Source: Paulinella micropora (taxonomy: Eukaryota; Cercozoa; Imbricatea; Euglyphida). Taken from it: DNA of 27,432 bases. Where the stretch lies: contig BJOX01000335.1 of NCBI GenBank assembly GCA_009731375.1, positions 638,791-666,222 on the forward strand, given 5' to 3'. Both the position numbers and the translations under genes were made by a program. Position 1 is the first letter of the stretch. Each line of letters opens with the position of its first letter. Shown piece after piece: positions 1-16,904 of this stretch. The notes beneath the pieces were generated by a model, which saw nothing but the letters and a program-made list of their open reading frames with translations, did not search any database and was not told the DNA's origin.

Positions 1-60
1 CGGTATGTTCAATGAAAATACTGGTCCAGACGGATCGGTATGTTCAATGAAAATACTGGT
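1..60. repeat. 25-bp direct repeat
   Basis: The same 25-bp unit (begins cggtatgttcaatg, ends actggt) occurs at 1-25 and 36-60 with a 10-bp spacer, so the period is 35 bp. It lies immediately beyond the 3' side of the minus-strand tRNA-like sequence. The window edge may cut a longer array. Confidence 0.85.
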
Positions 61-132
61 GGCACCGACGGGAATCGAACTGGCGACAGGGCCCAGATGG
101 TAGAACTTGACCACTGGGCTATCACGGTGTCC
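61..132 (-). tRNA. tRNA-like sequence, degenerate (tRNA pseudogene or SINE head)
   Basis: On the minus strand a 72-nt segment has a good A-box match (TAGCCCAGTGG) and a good B-box match (AGTTCGATTCC). Its ends GGACACCG and CGGTGCC pair over 7 bp if one A is bulged, and a TTTT run (a Pol III-type terminator) lies about 10 nt past the 3' end. I could not fold proper D, anticodon or T stems: the 5' half of the T stem does not pair with its 3' half. No anticodon is assigned. A tRNA-derived SINE head or decayed tRNA gene fits better than a working tRNA. Confidence 0.3.
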
Positions 133-134
133 AA

Positions 135-480
<346 letters not shown>

Positions 481-726
481 AGCAACAACAGGGTAGACAA
501 CGAAAAGGGAAGAAAAAGAAAACATCAGGTACTAATTTCTGAACGAGTATGCGGAATGGAAACCCCGCAAGTAAAATACACAGATACAACCAAGACGAAG
601 CGTGGCAAAAGCAAAGGAGAGTGAAAGAAGCAGGCGGGGGCGATAGGAGGCGCGCCCTCTGGCCGTGGCTTCCACCTGCGCGCTCGGAGCCCCAATGAAA
701 GTCAGTCAGGCAGGCCAGGTAAATGC

Positions 727-7973
<7,247 letters not shown>

Positions 7974-8592
7974 CTCAGCCTTCCAGCTATCCCCCGGAGA
8001 AAAAAAAAAAANNNNNNNNNNAAAAAAAAAAAAAAAAATCAACAAACACCAGCAGGGGATAGCTAGATGCCCTGCAGCTAGGGCCCTTCCTCAGATACGC
8101 CAGGAAAAGACACACGATCTGAAACTGCAGAGGGAATTGTTTTTCCGCAGAAATGCCAAGAAGAACTGAGATGAAAGGGGGTAAAACACAAAGTCCAGGA
8201 CAGAATGACCGAAAAATCGGGTGAGCAGTTTGCAAGAAATCCGCTGTAGAAAAAAGTGGCAAAGTGTGTCCGAATAAAAATATTGGCAAAGCGTTGCCAC
8301 TCCCCGTGAAGTTCACAGGGGTCTGTGATTGCAGTCTGACGGTGACTCTGACGCTCATATACTAGATATATAGTACTAGATTTCATACAGACTAGACAGA
8401 GACACTAGAGACAGAGAATAGATAACTTTAATATGATGTTGACTATACATAACTAGTTCCTGTCACGTGCACTATCTAGATTATGACCTTACACTTGGAC
8501 CTGCATGCTGCCAACGTACGGCTTCATTTACCCCTCCGGAGAGTGAAATATCATTTTGTAATTAATAAAAATATACCAATGTTCACAAGAGG

Positions 8593-8610
8593 AAAATATG
8601 TCATATTTTT
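8593..8610. repeat. Palindromic 19-mer, copy 1
   Basis: The core AAAATATGTCATATTTTT lacks only the first A of the consensus AAAAATATGTCATATTTTT (two 9-nt complementary arms around one T). Confidence 0.8.
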
Positions 8611-8845
8611 CAAGTTTCAACTCGTGCTGGAAAAAAACCTGACTACAAACAACGACTGGAAAAAAAATGAAGAGACGAAAAGCATGACAGGGTTGTTTGT
8701 GCAGGAATTCGTGATTCAAGATTGAAGAAATGTATCTTAGAAACTGATCAAGTTGTAAAAGCCAACATGTGAGGTGCTGCGAAAACGGAAAGCGAACCCT
8801 TCCTATGGGACAAACAGAAATCCGAAACATAAATTTTAATGAAAC

Positions 8846-8864
8846 AAAAATATATTATATTTTT
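8846..8864. repeat. Palindromic 19-mer, copy 2 (AT-only variant)
   Basis: AAAAATATATTATATTTTT: both arms have changed in a paired way (G to A and C to T), so the 9-1-9 inverted repeat stays perfect although the sequence differs from the consensus. Confidence 0.7.
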
Positions 8865-9010
8865 GAAATTTAATGATTACAAAAACTTGTAGCGATAACA
8901 GATTGGCAACAATGAACGAAGCTAAAGAATGTCAGAAAACCTTAGATCTGAACTGAAGACAGGAACAACAATTATCAAAGCTATCAAACTAAACTAAAAA
9001 ACAACGTGCA

Positions 9011-10353
9011 CTACATTGTGTTCTGCTGGGAGGAAGAAGAAGCTTCCGACTGAATGTTCTCAGAGAACCGAAGCTGCCATGTGGACGCCCTGGCGCCACG
9101 TGCAGCTCTGCGTGCAGGATACATCTGCACTGATTGTAGATGCTGATTCTGTAAATTGGGACACATCACTGTCAGAACTGTCGGAAGTGTCTCCAGCTTC
9201 GCTCTTTGCCATGCAGTCAGTGTCCTCACAGTCAGAAGCAGGTGCCTCACCTCGGCTGCATCTTCGGCGAGTGCGATGCAAAATGCGCTTTTTGGATATA
9301 TGTGCATTGCCATCAGGCGGTCTATCCAGAAGACATAAAGGACGATACACTACTGACACTAATCACACCTGACTCTGCACGAGCAAAATCAACGCTTTCG
9401 TCTGGATCGTCAACTAGTCAGTCTTCAATGGCTGCACGAACAGTCACCAGCCAGTCCAGAACAGTCAGTCGACGACACCGATCCACTTTTTGAGCAACTT
9501 CGGCAACACATCATTCATGACCTCGACCTTGAGATCGAAAGCAACAATTCTTTGTTTCATGTCTTCTTTCGAATCCCAGTCAAGGGCTGCCCCGGCTGGG
9601 TACATTCTCGCACTGTCATGAACAATGTCCTCGATCAGATCCGACAAGAAGTTGTAAGAAATCTTGACTTCCTCACCGCGAGGGTCGATCTTTTGGCCTT
9701 GGGACTCAGAAGGATGCGCAACATTGCCACGACTGTGAGTTACCAGCAGCAGGGTCTGCTTGACATGCTGGACGTCGAATCGCATGGGATCTGTGAGAGA
9801 GTGCCTCGCTACAGTGCTGAGGTTTGATTCGCAACGCTCTTTAGAAAAGATCAGAGGATCATGACAAAAAACACTCCATGCAGGATGCTGGTGGCGCCTC
9901 CAGTAGTTGAGGGTCAGAAAGTGCATGCACAAAACGTGCGAGTACTCGTTAGCTCTGAAGTGGAGAAGGACATGGAGGGCGCGATGTAAGTAAGCAAAAA
10001 TCTTGTCATGCATGTTCTCCCTGATCACGCAGCCGAGATCTTGGGCCTGAAACACAAAGAAAAAAAATATTGCATATTTTCAAACCTCACAAACATGGCT
10101 GGCTGACCACTGGCATGAATCACTCAAACAAAACCAGCAAACCTCCGAGGTTGGCACTCTGTGTAGGGGTGAGCTCTTGATTGAACTGGATATTGTCGAG
10201 AAGGTCGGCTTGAACGTGGTGGTAAGCAAGACGAACGTAGACTATCATCTCCAAAATCTTCTTGAGTCTAGGTTTGATCCTGAACTTTTTGTAAGGAAAT
10301 AGCTCATGCCAAAGGGACCCAAAAACCTGGCGCTTAAACTCACTCCAAATCAA
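9011..10353 (-). CDS. Unrecognised protein, 3' exons (possible mobile-element gene)
   Basis: A long minus-strand frame runs from the acceptor at about 10046 (polypyrimidine TTTCAG) to 9465 (about 195 aa), preceded by the frame 10353-10120. A phase-0 intron (donor after about 10130, acceptor at about 10047) joins them and contains a 19-mer variant. The protein is rich in His, Leu, Trp and Arg (for example ALHVLLHFRANEYSHVLC, NYWRRHQHPAWSVF). Downstream frames (9465 to about 9011) give a Ser/Asp-rich tail, but a 1-nt shift near 9480 and a TGA near 9430 interrupt it. I know no domain by sight; the style (His/Trp-rich, many short introns, decayed) resembles large transposon-encoded proteins of protists. 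It probably continues from the segments at 10444-11011 and 11938-12498. Confidence 0.45.
10064..10080. repeat. Palindromic 19-mer variant, intronic
   Basis: AAAATATTGCATATTTT lies in the proposed minus-strand intron 10130-10047, directly upstream (in transcript sense) of the polypyrimidine tract and AG acceptor. Confidence 0.6.
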
Positions 10354-10443
10354 GACTCAAAGGAACTTGTGAACATGCAAATGGCCAAGAAGAAGTGCGA
10401 CAAACCCCTGCTTCGATCGTACAAGGCCTGTGACATCAATTTA

Positions 10444-11011
10444 AAAAAATACTATATTTTTCGAATGCATGCACAGAATTACTACCTTGTAAATCCGCTT
10501 GTAAATGATAGAATTTACATTAAAAAGCTGGAAACTCAAAACTTCCGAACGGCGATGCTGTAAATCAAGTTTCTCGAGAAGTCTGATGAGGGCGTCTTTC
10601 GACGCAATGTTCTGGTCCTCCATTCAGACCTTTGAAAACATCATTGCCGGGCCGGGTGTCGACTGACAACTCCGGGGGCAAACAAAGCGGAATCCTGGTG
10701 CACTGCTTGGAGACAGAATCATCAAAAAATCGCTTGAAATCTCTGTTGTTGGTTTGAAGCTCTCTCATGTTAGCTCGGGTCAAGGCAACGATCGCGTCAT
10801 CAAACAAGTCCTCTGGAAAAGCATCGACCTGGCCCGCGCGAAGCACCATGCTGGGAGGGTTCTGGCACTGAGATTTAAGAATTCAAAAGACAGTCCAGAG
10901 GCCGTTGTTGTAGGGGCCACTCCCAACGCTCGGCACTCCGACGTTCCGAAACTTCAAGCTGGTTGCGAAGTTGTCAAACCAAGTAGACTTCGGGTCGTCG
11001 GCTCGTTTCTC
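10444..11011 (-). CDS. Unrecognised protein, middle exons
   Basis: A strong acceptor (long T-rich tract then CAG) opens an exon 11011-10892 encoding 40 aa with KSTWFDNFATSLKF and GPYNNGLWT. In the same frame, after 24 nt that contain a TGA (a very short intron or a nonsense change), the frame continues from 10867 through QVDAFPEDLFDDAIVAL and NRDFKRFF to about 10620. There a 1-nt frame change leads into EDQNIASKDALIRLLEK and IIYKRIYK, ending at a GTAGTA donor at about 10492. The following intron holds a 19-mer variant at about 10444-10462; beyond it a further short exon (ALYDRSRG...) reads toward 10353 with another 1-nt shift. The string of small frame breaks suggests a decaying gene or indel errors. 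Function unknown. Confidence 0.4.
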
Positions 11012-11129
11012 CTGTCACAGACAACAAAAAAAAAACAAAACAAAAAAAAAAAAAAGGCTTGAAAAAAAAACTGTGCAGCCAGTTTGAGTGATTCTTCCAC
11101 TCTGCCTGGTCACTCTAGACAGGGCAGAA

Positions 11130-11480
11130 TTGCAAAAACAAGTAACGAAGCTTCCAGGGTCAGAAGAAGAGCATTGGAATGCAATTTTAAAGCGGAAGAA
11201 ATTTGTAAATGTATGCCAGTACCCTTTGCTAAATGAGAAACAAGTTTCATCAGGGATGGAGCAACGCAGAAAAAAACAGCTACTTGTTTTTTTTCGGCGC
11301 TGCGCACCCAGTAACGACCTCAGGGGTCAGATGAAGAATCGTAACAAGAAATTTTACTGCGGAAGAAGTTTGTAATTTCTTGCCACAATCCTGCCTCAAA
11401 TGAAAAGCAAGTTTCACCAGTGCTTGCATAACGCGCGAAGAAACAGCTACTTTGTTTCTTCCCGCGCTGTGCATCCAGTT
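11130..11480. repeat. Diverged tandem repeat, unit about 167 bp
   Basis: The segment ending cagctacttg...cgctgcgcacccagt (from 11277) is repeated 167 bp later as cagctacttt...cgctgtgcatccagt (from 11444). Internal matches include gcggaagaa(a/g)tttgtaa and aagtttcacc/aagtttcatc. A third, weaker copy start (ctgtgcagccagtttgag) is at about 11070. Both units stay open on the minus strand. It lies in a probable intron or spacer between coding segments 11938-12498 and 10892-11011. Confidence 0.6.
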
Positions 11481-11798
11481 TGAAGTGTGCTGAAGTGTTC
11501 TCTTCGGAGCTACGAACAAGAAACAGAAGACGAGCAGCAAGAGTTTGAGTTTTTGCTCTTCTGGCCTTGTCCCAAAAGTCAGAAGAGCAAGAACTAGTTA
11601 CGACCGTAGACAGCGCTGAGTTCTCTTCCTCGTCTTTTGCAAATCTGATGGCCAAAAGACGAAGGAGAGCAGCAAAAACCATTCCATCCGCAGAGAACCC
11701 AGATTTTTGTGATTGTTTACATCGAGGATTTGCAAGAGTTAAAGTACAAGTAATGAAAGGAATTGTACTTTTGGGTTTCAGAAAACATTTCAGACAAG

Positions 11799-11817
11799 AA
11801 AAATATGTCATATTTTT
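11799..11817. repeat. Palindromic 19-mer, exact consensus copy
   Basis: AAAAATATGTCATATTTTT, a perfect 9-1-9 inverted repeat, 3' (transcript sense) of the minus-strand exon that ends at 11938, hence in its probable intron. A weaker AT-rich relative lies at about 11871-11890. Confidence 0.85.
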
Positions 11818-11937
11818 CGAAACTACACTTGTTGGGAAGTACAACCAAGGGCAACATTTTTGAAAAGACAAAAAAATTGAATATTTTTGAAAACAGTTCA
11901 TGCTCATTCATGCGTAACGGAGGGGGAAGGAAAGAAC

Positions 11938-12498
11938 CTTAGAGATATCTTGATTTCCTGAAGGTGAATTTTGCGGCGGCGATCAAAGCTCCTGATCGGA
12001 ATCACTCTTCCAAACGAAGACAAAACATCGAGTCCTTCCCTGCTCAGTCCTCGATGCTTGAGTTCAAGGCACAAGTCAAGCTCCCACTGGAGAAAACGCT
12101 GACCCTGTTGAAGCATGACGAAAAGAAGGAAGCACGAAAACGTTTGTCTGCCCTCCGACAAAAGAACTTGGGCGTCATGTTCTTCAATTTTGCGGAACTG
12201 ACCGTTCTGATGCCTGACATGCGCTAACTTGTGCCAAAATCTGTAAAGTCTGTCAGGCGCGAACATTTTCACCCAAGCCTCGAAGCCAAAACCCATGAAA
12301 TTACCTGACCACGAGTGACCACAAGAGAAAAAAATGCATTGAACGTGTTACAGGCAGCTTACTGGAGACAGCTTTCTTGATTTTCAGTTCTTCTTCTGCG
12401 AACGTGTTGCAATCAGGAACAAAAGGAGTGCCCTGAATCGATTTTGCCACTGCAACGAAATGGCTTCTCAGCGCGGACAGGTAGCCTCGCCTAAGAAC
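11938..12498 (-). CDS. Unrecognised protein, 5' exons (same gene as 9.0-11.0 kb?)
   Basis: Two exons with matching phase: 12498-12363 (45 codons plus 1 nt, acceptor ATATTAG, donor GTAAGC) and 12304-11938 (367 nt, acceptor GTCAG, donor GTTCTT). Their product of about 167 aa reads RRGYLSALRSHFVAVAKS, then NFMGFGFEAWVKMF, then a Gln/Leu/Arg-rich part with LKHRGLSREGLDVLSSFG, which looks like a small helical repeat or DNA-binding-like unit. I do not recognise the family. The exon pair is well supported by splice phase and composition, but the start codon and the join to the downstream segment (needs phase 2) were not found. An upstream exon may lie at about 12730-12860, before an intron carrying two more 19-mer variants. 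Confidence 0.5.
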
Positions 12499-12547
12499 CT
12501 AATATTGTAAAAAAAAACAGAATTGGCGATAATGGTTTTACAAGGGT

Positions 12548-12668
12548 TGTCGGAAAACACAAATATGGCATATTCCGACACCGGAACCTTTTCAAACAAA
12601 TCCGTCCGGAAAAAAGGTAAAAAAATCACTTTCAAAGGATGTCTCAGAAAAAAAAATATGACATATTT
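12548..12668. repeat. Palindromic 19-mer variants, two intronic copies
   Basis: 12561-12574 (AAATATGGCATATT) sits inside a longer inverted repeat: TGTCGGAA at 12548-12555 pairs with TTCCGACA at 12573-12580. 12652-12668 (AAAAATATGACATATTT) is the reverse-complement form. Both lie just 5' (transcript sense) of the minus-strand exon 12498-12363. Confidence 0.7.
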
Positions 12669-13017
12669 GCCAAAGTGAGCCGGTTTGAGCCCACACTCGG
12701 TACCACCAAGGCACAAAAACCGGTTTCGGACGTCAGTTTTTGGGAACGAGTGGCCGGACTGGGTCCGTTTGCCATTTTTGATTGCATTTCACCATATGAG
12801 AGTGACTTTCCGTTCCTATCAAAATGAAAAAAAAAACACATGTTTTCAGGCCTAACTTCATTTTTTTTTTTTGCTTCGTGACCGCTTCCGGTCAACTTGA
12901 GCACTTTTGTTCGGGTGTCTAGATTGCTGCACTCTCAAAATCGCTTTCCGAATACTACATCATGGGTCGTCCCTCTGTCGACAAGTCTTACACTACAAAT
13001 GGTGGATCACACCATAA

Positions 13018-14401
13018 ATGAAGCTCATTGTCTCTGAGCTGGAGCTTGGAGGAGAGCATAGGAGTGATTGGACAGGTGAAATCGAGAGCTCTTTCGATCT
13101 CGGTTTTGTGTGGAAGTTTGCGTTTAAGCCAAAAGGTGCTACTAGTTACCAGTACAACCCTCGACTTTGGCACGTCCAGGTGTGGGTCAACGACACAAGC
13201 CAAGACGAAGGTGGAGACTTCAAGACGTTTGCATTGCTCGATGAACTGTGCCTCATTGACGCTTACTACGTGGGCTGGCCTAAGGATGTGACCTGGGACG
13301 AGAAGTTGTACGACATGTTCTCCAAAGGCCCAAACGCGCCAGCTCCTACAAGTCAGCAAACTCTCTCTCCTTTGTTCTAGTTGTTTGTTGTTGCTTTGTG
13401 TCTGTTGTTCTAGTTGTTGCTTGAATTTGAACAAGTTTCAATTATGGGCTGTGAGTTCATGGCTGCCATGCTTGCCCGAACTGTTTTTTTGGCTTCGTGT
13501 CACTATGATTTTTTGTTTTTGCTCGTGGGTGTAGGGGCTGTGAACAATTACCTCAAGCGATTTCAAAGAGAGATGGATGAGCAGGCTAAGGTCTTCAAAC
13601 AAAAATATATCATATTTTTCTTGTGAGCTTCAATGTCTCACGATTCTTTGCTCCACTTCGTTTTTGTTTGTCAGTGTCTCAAAAATATGTCATATTTTTC
13701 ATCCGAGACACATCTTCCACCACGACATCATTGTCTCGTGTTGAAAAATATGTCATATTTTTTCAATTTAGGATGGTTCCAAGCAGGAGGCCAAGCAGCA
13801 AATCGCTGATTCGCAGGCTGCCCCGGCTGATCCTTCCTCTGTTTTCCATCCCGCCAATTCTCTTGGTAGTGCTGCATCCCGCGCCCCGAATTCTCAGGGC
13901 AGTGTTGCAGCTACTGAGGTTGTGGGAGGCGAAAACGAAGAGGAACTTGCACCCGCCGACCTTGCCCTCGCTCGTCGTGTTTCTGCTCAGCTAGCTGCAG
14001 CCAGGCGCCAAAGCCTCGCATCTTCAGCCACTGCTGCCACACAGCCTTCAAGCTCTTCGTCGAGTAGTTCTTAGAGCTCTTCATCGAGCAGTTCCTCAAA
14101 TTCCACTCCATTACTGTCCATCCCCTCGAGCAAAAAACAGCCCAAAGCGGCGGTTGGAACCATCACGCCTCTGGCCAGTAGCTTCTCTGCCACTTCCGCG
14201 ACACCGTCTTCATCCTCGTCGTCTTCTGCCCCACCCCAGCATCCCCTGTCTCTGACGTCGTCTTTTTCTTCAGCCTTCACACCTGGTTCAACTGGAAAGC
14301 GCAAACCGGAGAGCTCGCCGGAAGGGTCCGAACCACCCGAGAAGAAGCGCAGGATGAAGGGTGAAAAGGGCACGGGCAAGAATGTCTCAGTAAGATATTA
14401 A
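13018..14401 (+). CDS. Unrecognised Ser-rich protein with NLS, interrupted by TAG and abutting Copia
   Basis: Exon A 13018-13351 (ATG; 111 codons plus 1 nt; donor GTCAGC), exon B 13535-13590 (56 nt; acceptor GTGTAG; donor GTCTTC) and exon C from 13772 (acceptor TTTAG) join in frame. The N-terminal 110 aa are rich in Trp and acidic residues (DLGFVWKFAFKPKG, LWHVQVWVNDTSQDEGGD). Exon B is helical (NNYLKRFQREMDEQAK). Exon C is Ala/Ser/Pro-rich, with Ser runs and a basic PEKKRRMK likely nuclear localisation signal. A TAG at 14072-14074 breaks a Ser run; the same frame then stays open for 108 more codons to TAA at 14399-14401. The end reads NVS before GTAAGA (14390), a possible donor, right where AT-rich Copia-flanking sequence starts, so the 3' part was probably lost or separated by the insertion. 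No family recognised. It could equally be part of a mobile element. Confidence 0.5.
13601..13762. repeat. Three palindromic 19-mers in one 181-nt intron
   Basis: Copies at 13601-13619 (AAAAATATATCATATTTTT), 13681-13699 and 13744-13762 (both the exact consensus) lie in the plus-strand intron 13591-13771. The second is flanked by TGTCTC (13675-13680) and GAGACA (13705-13710), the third by TTG and CAA, extending each stem. The other intron of this gene (13352-13534) has none. Confidence 0.85.
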
Positions 14402-14679
14402 TAATATCCGGTCACCTAACAATGCAGACACTTTCTATGTTCCCAATATTACGAGAAATGATTACTCTTTAATAATCAAAATCAAATATAAAACACTTCA
14501 AGTCATATCCTATATTGCCTATATCCATAATCCTTACTGCCTATAATATTAATTACCGGACCGGACTGTCTATTAATACTAGGAATTACTTAATACGATA
14601 CAGGAATGTATCACTGCTCCCCTTTAAGTCCTATATTAACAGCTAGTTAAGGTCCGAATAAAACTCAAGTACAAAAGTC
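14402..14679 (-). mobile_element. 3' non-coding end / probable 3' LTR of the minus-strand Copia element
   Basis: AT-rich sequence follows the RNase H stop. On the minus strand a purine tract (AAAGGGGAGCAG, about 14634-14623) resembles a polypurine primer and is followed by TGATACATTCCTG, a plausible LTR start. That would place an LTR of about 225 bp at roughly 14395-14622. No second LTR copy was found at the 5' side, so the boundary is tentative. Confidence 0.4.
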
Positions 14680-15518
14680 TTATTTTGGTTTCATGCCGAA
14701 GAAACGGGTATCAACCGTCTTCAATCCCTTAACAAACGTACTGTTACGGATTGCATCACGCTTCTCCTTGAACGGACCAAGACTCTTCGGCTTCGTGTTG
14801 ATGTCAGCCGAATTCTCCGCATCACCAATATGGAATACTTTCACGTTTCCCTCCTTCACCTCATCGTTGATATGAGCCAACTTAACTTCCAAGTGTCGTT
14901 GACGCCTCGAAAAGATATTAGTGTTAGCCCCCAAAACTGTTGCCGTGTTATCAATATAGATCGAGGCTCCTCTGCCAAACCCTTCAGCAGTACGTTCGAC
15001 TCATGCACAGGCACCTCCTTAAGGAAATTGTGAATAGACTTACTCACATTAATGATCGTTGACAAACACCTTGACTCCTGTCTCTCCGAATACGATGCAA
15101 TGACACCACCCGCCAGCGTGGCCACCCGACCTCGACCGATAATCCCACTCCGAGGCATACGAAGCATCCCCAAACGCGATGACGCTCTTATTCCCATCTG
15201 AAACATAGTGCAGCCCTTGCTCCTCCTGACCGAGGATGTAACGCAGAAGCCACTCCGCTGGCACAGTAGTCGAACAGGTCGCGCGCGCTTGGATTGAAAC
15301 TCGGCCAGGCGAGACAAGGGCCCAACAATCTCCCACAAGACTGCCCTCACCCAACCCAAGTCTCCACAGACTTTCGGCGGCTCATATTTGCTCAGCTCTG
15401 ACTGCTTTGACTCCCCTCGAGTAGCAAGCCACTGCGTACCAACCGGAGTCCATTTCTTACCATCTGCGCGCGGATACTTCTTTCGCAAATTGCGAATGTA
15501 CTCACTGCAGGTGACCAA
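14680..15518 (-). pseudogene. Copia RNase H domain, frameshifted
   Basis: Three overlapping frames together carry the Copia RNase H layout: LLRYILGQEEQGLHYVSDG and IAFGDASYASEWDYRSRSG (first catalytic Asp region; 15049-15354), then IYIDNTATVLGANTN and a final HIGDAENSADINTKPKSLG (14680-14934), equivalent to the usual ADIFTKPL ending. Frame changes near 15050 and 14970 separate these parts. The conserved segment with the S..Q..V..STAEAEY motif is barely recognisable. The product would normally be the last domain of the Pol polyprotein, degrading RNA in RNA/DNA hybrids. Confidence 0.85.
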
Positions 15519-15626
15519 CGTATGAAAACGCCCTTCGTCATCCTCTCATTGCGTGACCTCACGCCCCAGGATTTCACAAATGGTTTTGTTCACAGTAATG
15601 GCGCCCTGACGCGCCCTCAGCCGCCC

Positions 15627-16858
15627 TCAGAACCAATCCGAAAACTCGTCCGATGGTGGAGCCAAAACATAATCGTCCACATGCGTCGTTGCCATAGCCG
15701 TCAACTTTGTTTTGTTGTCAACCATCGCGAACACACAGGGGTCGTAAGGGTTGGGCTTCATCCCATTCGACTCATAAAAGGGATCAACACAATCGTACCA
15801 ATACAAGTTGGCCGAATCCCTCAACCCGTTGACTCCAGCCCATGCTTCATAGACATACCCCGGTGGGTTGTACAAACCAGGAAGCCTGATGTAAACCGGC
15901 TTATCACGCCGTGCCTTGAGGAAGGCCGACACATCATCCCCATTCTGCAGTCGCAGACGCTGCAAAGTTGAAATCGCAAAGAAACAACGCAACGCGTGCT
16001 CATCCGGGGTCGGCATTGACGTAGGACCACAATCAACACCAGGACGCTGCTGACATCCCTTCGCCGCCACACGAGACTTCTGCTCGATGCACTCCCCATC
16101 CTCGTACTTGTCGAAATCCGCAAACCGGACACCAACCACCTTCGTTCCCTTCGGCGCAGCATCCTTACGAACCAATCGTAACGCGTCCAAATCGAAATGC
16201 TTCTGGATGTCCTTCAATCTGGACTCCACAAACCGTTCCGACTGGTTGGCCTCCTTAACAAGAACCGGAACCGTAATCGCCAGCAAGATAGGCCGCCGCT
16301 CAACCACATCCATTCCGAAAGCACAAGCATCGCCAGCCTTAACCAGGGAAAGAGAATCCCCCTGCGAGGGTACCTCCATCATCAAGTAATAGCACCTAGC
16401 ATCCCCTGGCTCCGTCGCACGGCGAGAACGCTTGCCTTCAACAACATTGGACAGACTAACGGCTGCCCCATCCCATTCCACAGGCACTCCCCTTGAATCC
16501 CGACACCCCCCATCCAAACAAGACGAATCCGAAGACACCGGAACCACAGGCAGCTTGACCTGTCCATCCAAAGCTGCCCAGAAGGTTGAGAAACAATTTG
16601 GTCAGCAGCTGGGGCAAAAGCAACACGACGAGGCTGCTGCCTCACCAATCCCGACCCATCGATCAACGGACCCAGTGTCGAGACCTCCACTGTCGGACCC
16701 ACGGAAAAATTACCGCCCTGTTGGTCCCCAGTACCAGAAGCACCAACAGCATCCAAGACATCAAAACCCCCACCCTGAGTATCGTCGTACGAAGGAGCTG
16801 CGTCTCCATCACCAGCTTTCTCCACCAGCTCGAAGCAGATTCCAAGCCCCTTCTCCAA
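15627..16858 (-). pseudogene. Copia reverse transcriptase (RVT_2 type), frameshifted
   Basis: The frame 16571-15627 holds the RVT_2 signature blocks: KSRVAAKGCQQRPGVD, QNGDDVSAFLKA, YIRLPGLYNPPG, VYEAWAGVNGLRDS, NPYDPCVF and the catalytic HVDDYVLAP at about 15658-15683. The usual catalytic box is YVDD or YADD, so Tyr is replaced by His. The N-terminal linker (Ser/Gly/Pro-rich, with FLEKGLGICFELVEK) is in another frame at 16382-16858, joined by a frameshift near 16560. The C-terminal thumb/RNase H connection is broken by stops at 15627 and about 15560. Confidence 0.9.
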
Positions 16859-16904
16859 AAAAGGTACGCCACTCCGGGACCGCTCCGGACCGTTCCAAGT
16901 CCGA

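Larger units (their letters stand above)
8022..9010. other. No recognisable gene; two copies of the palindromic 19-mer
   Basis: The stretch between the ELAV-like gene and the next minus-strand coding segment has only short frames on both strands that do not chain into a model. It contains 19-mer copies at 8593-8610 and 8846-8864. A 10-bp inverted repeat (agctatcccc at 7985-7994 and ggggatagct at 8055-8064) flanks the N gap at 8012-8021. It may hold the promoter or a 5' non-coding exon of the ELAV-like gene, but nothing specific is visible. Confidence 0.5.

Noticed and set aside
12988-13434. Minus-strand frame of 148 codons opposite the 13018 exon
   Set aside because: The plus strand joins to two further exons in phase and has more protein-like composition; the antisense frame has no supporting splice partners.
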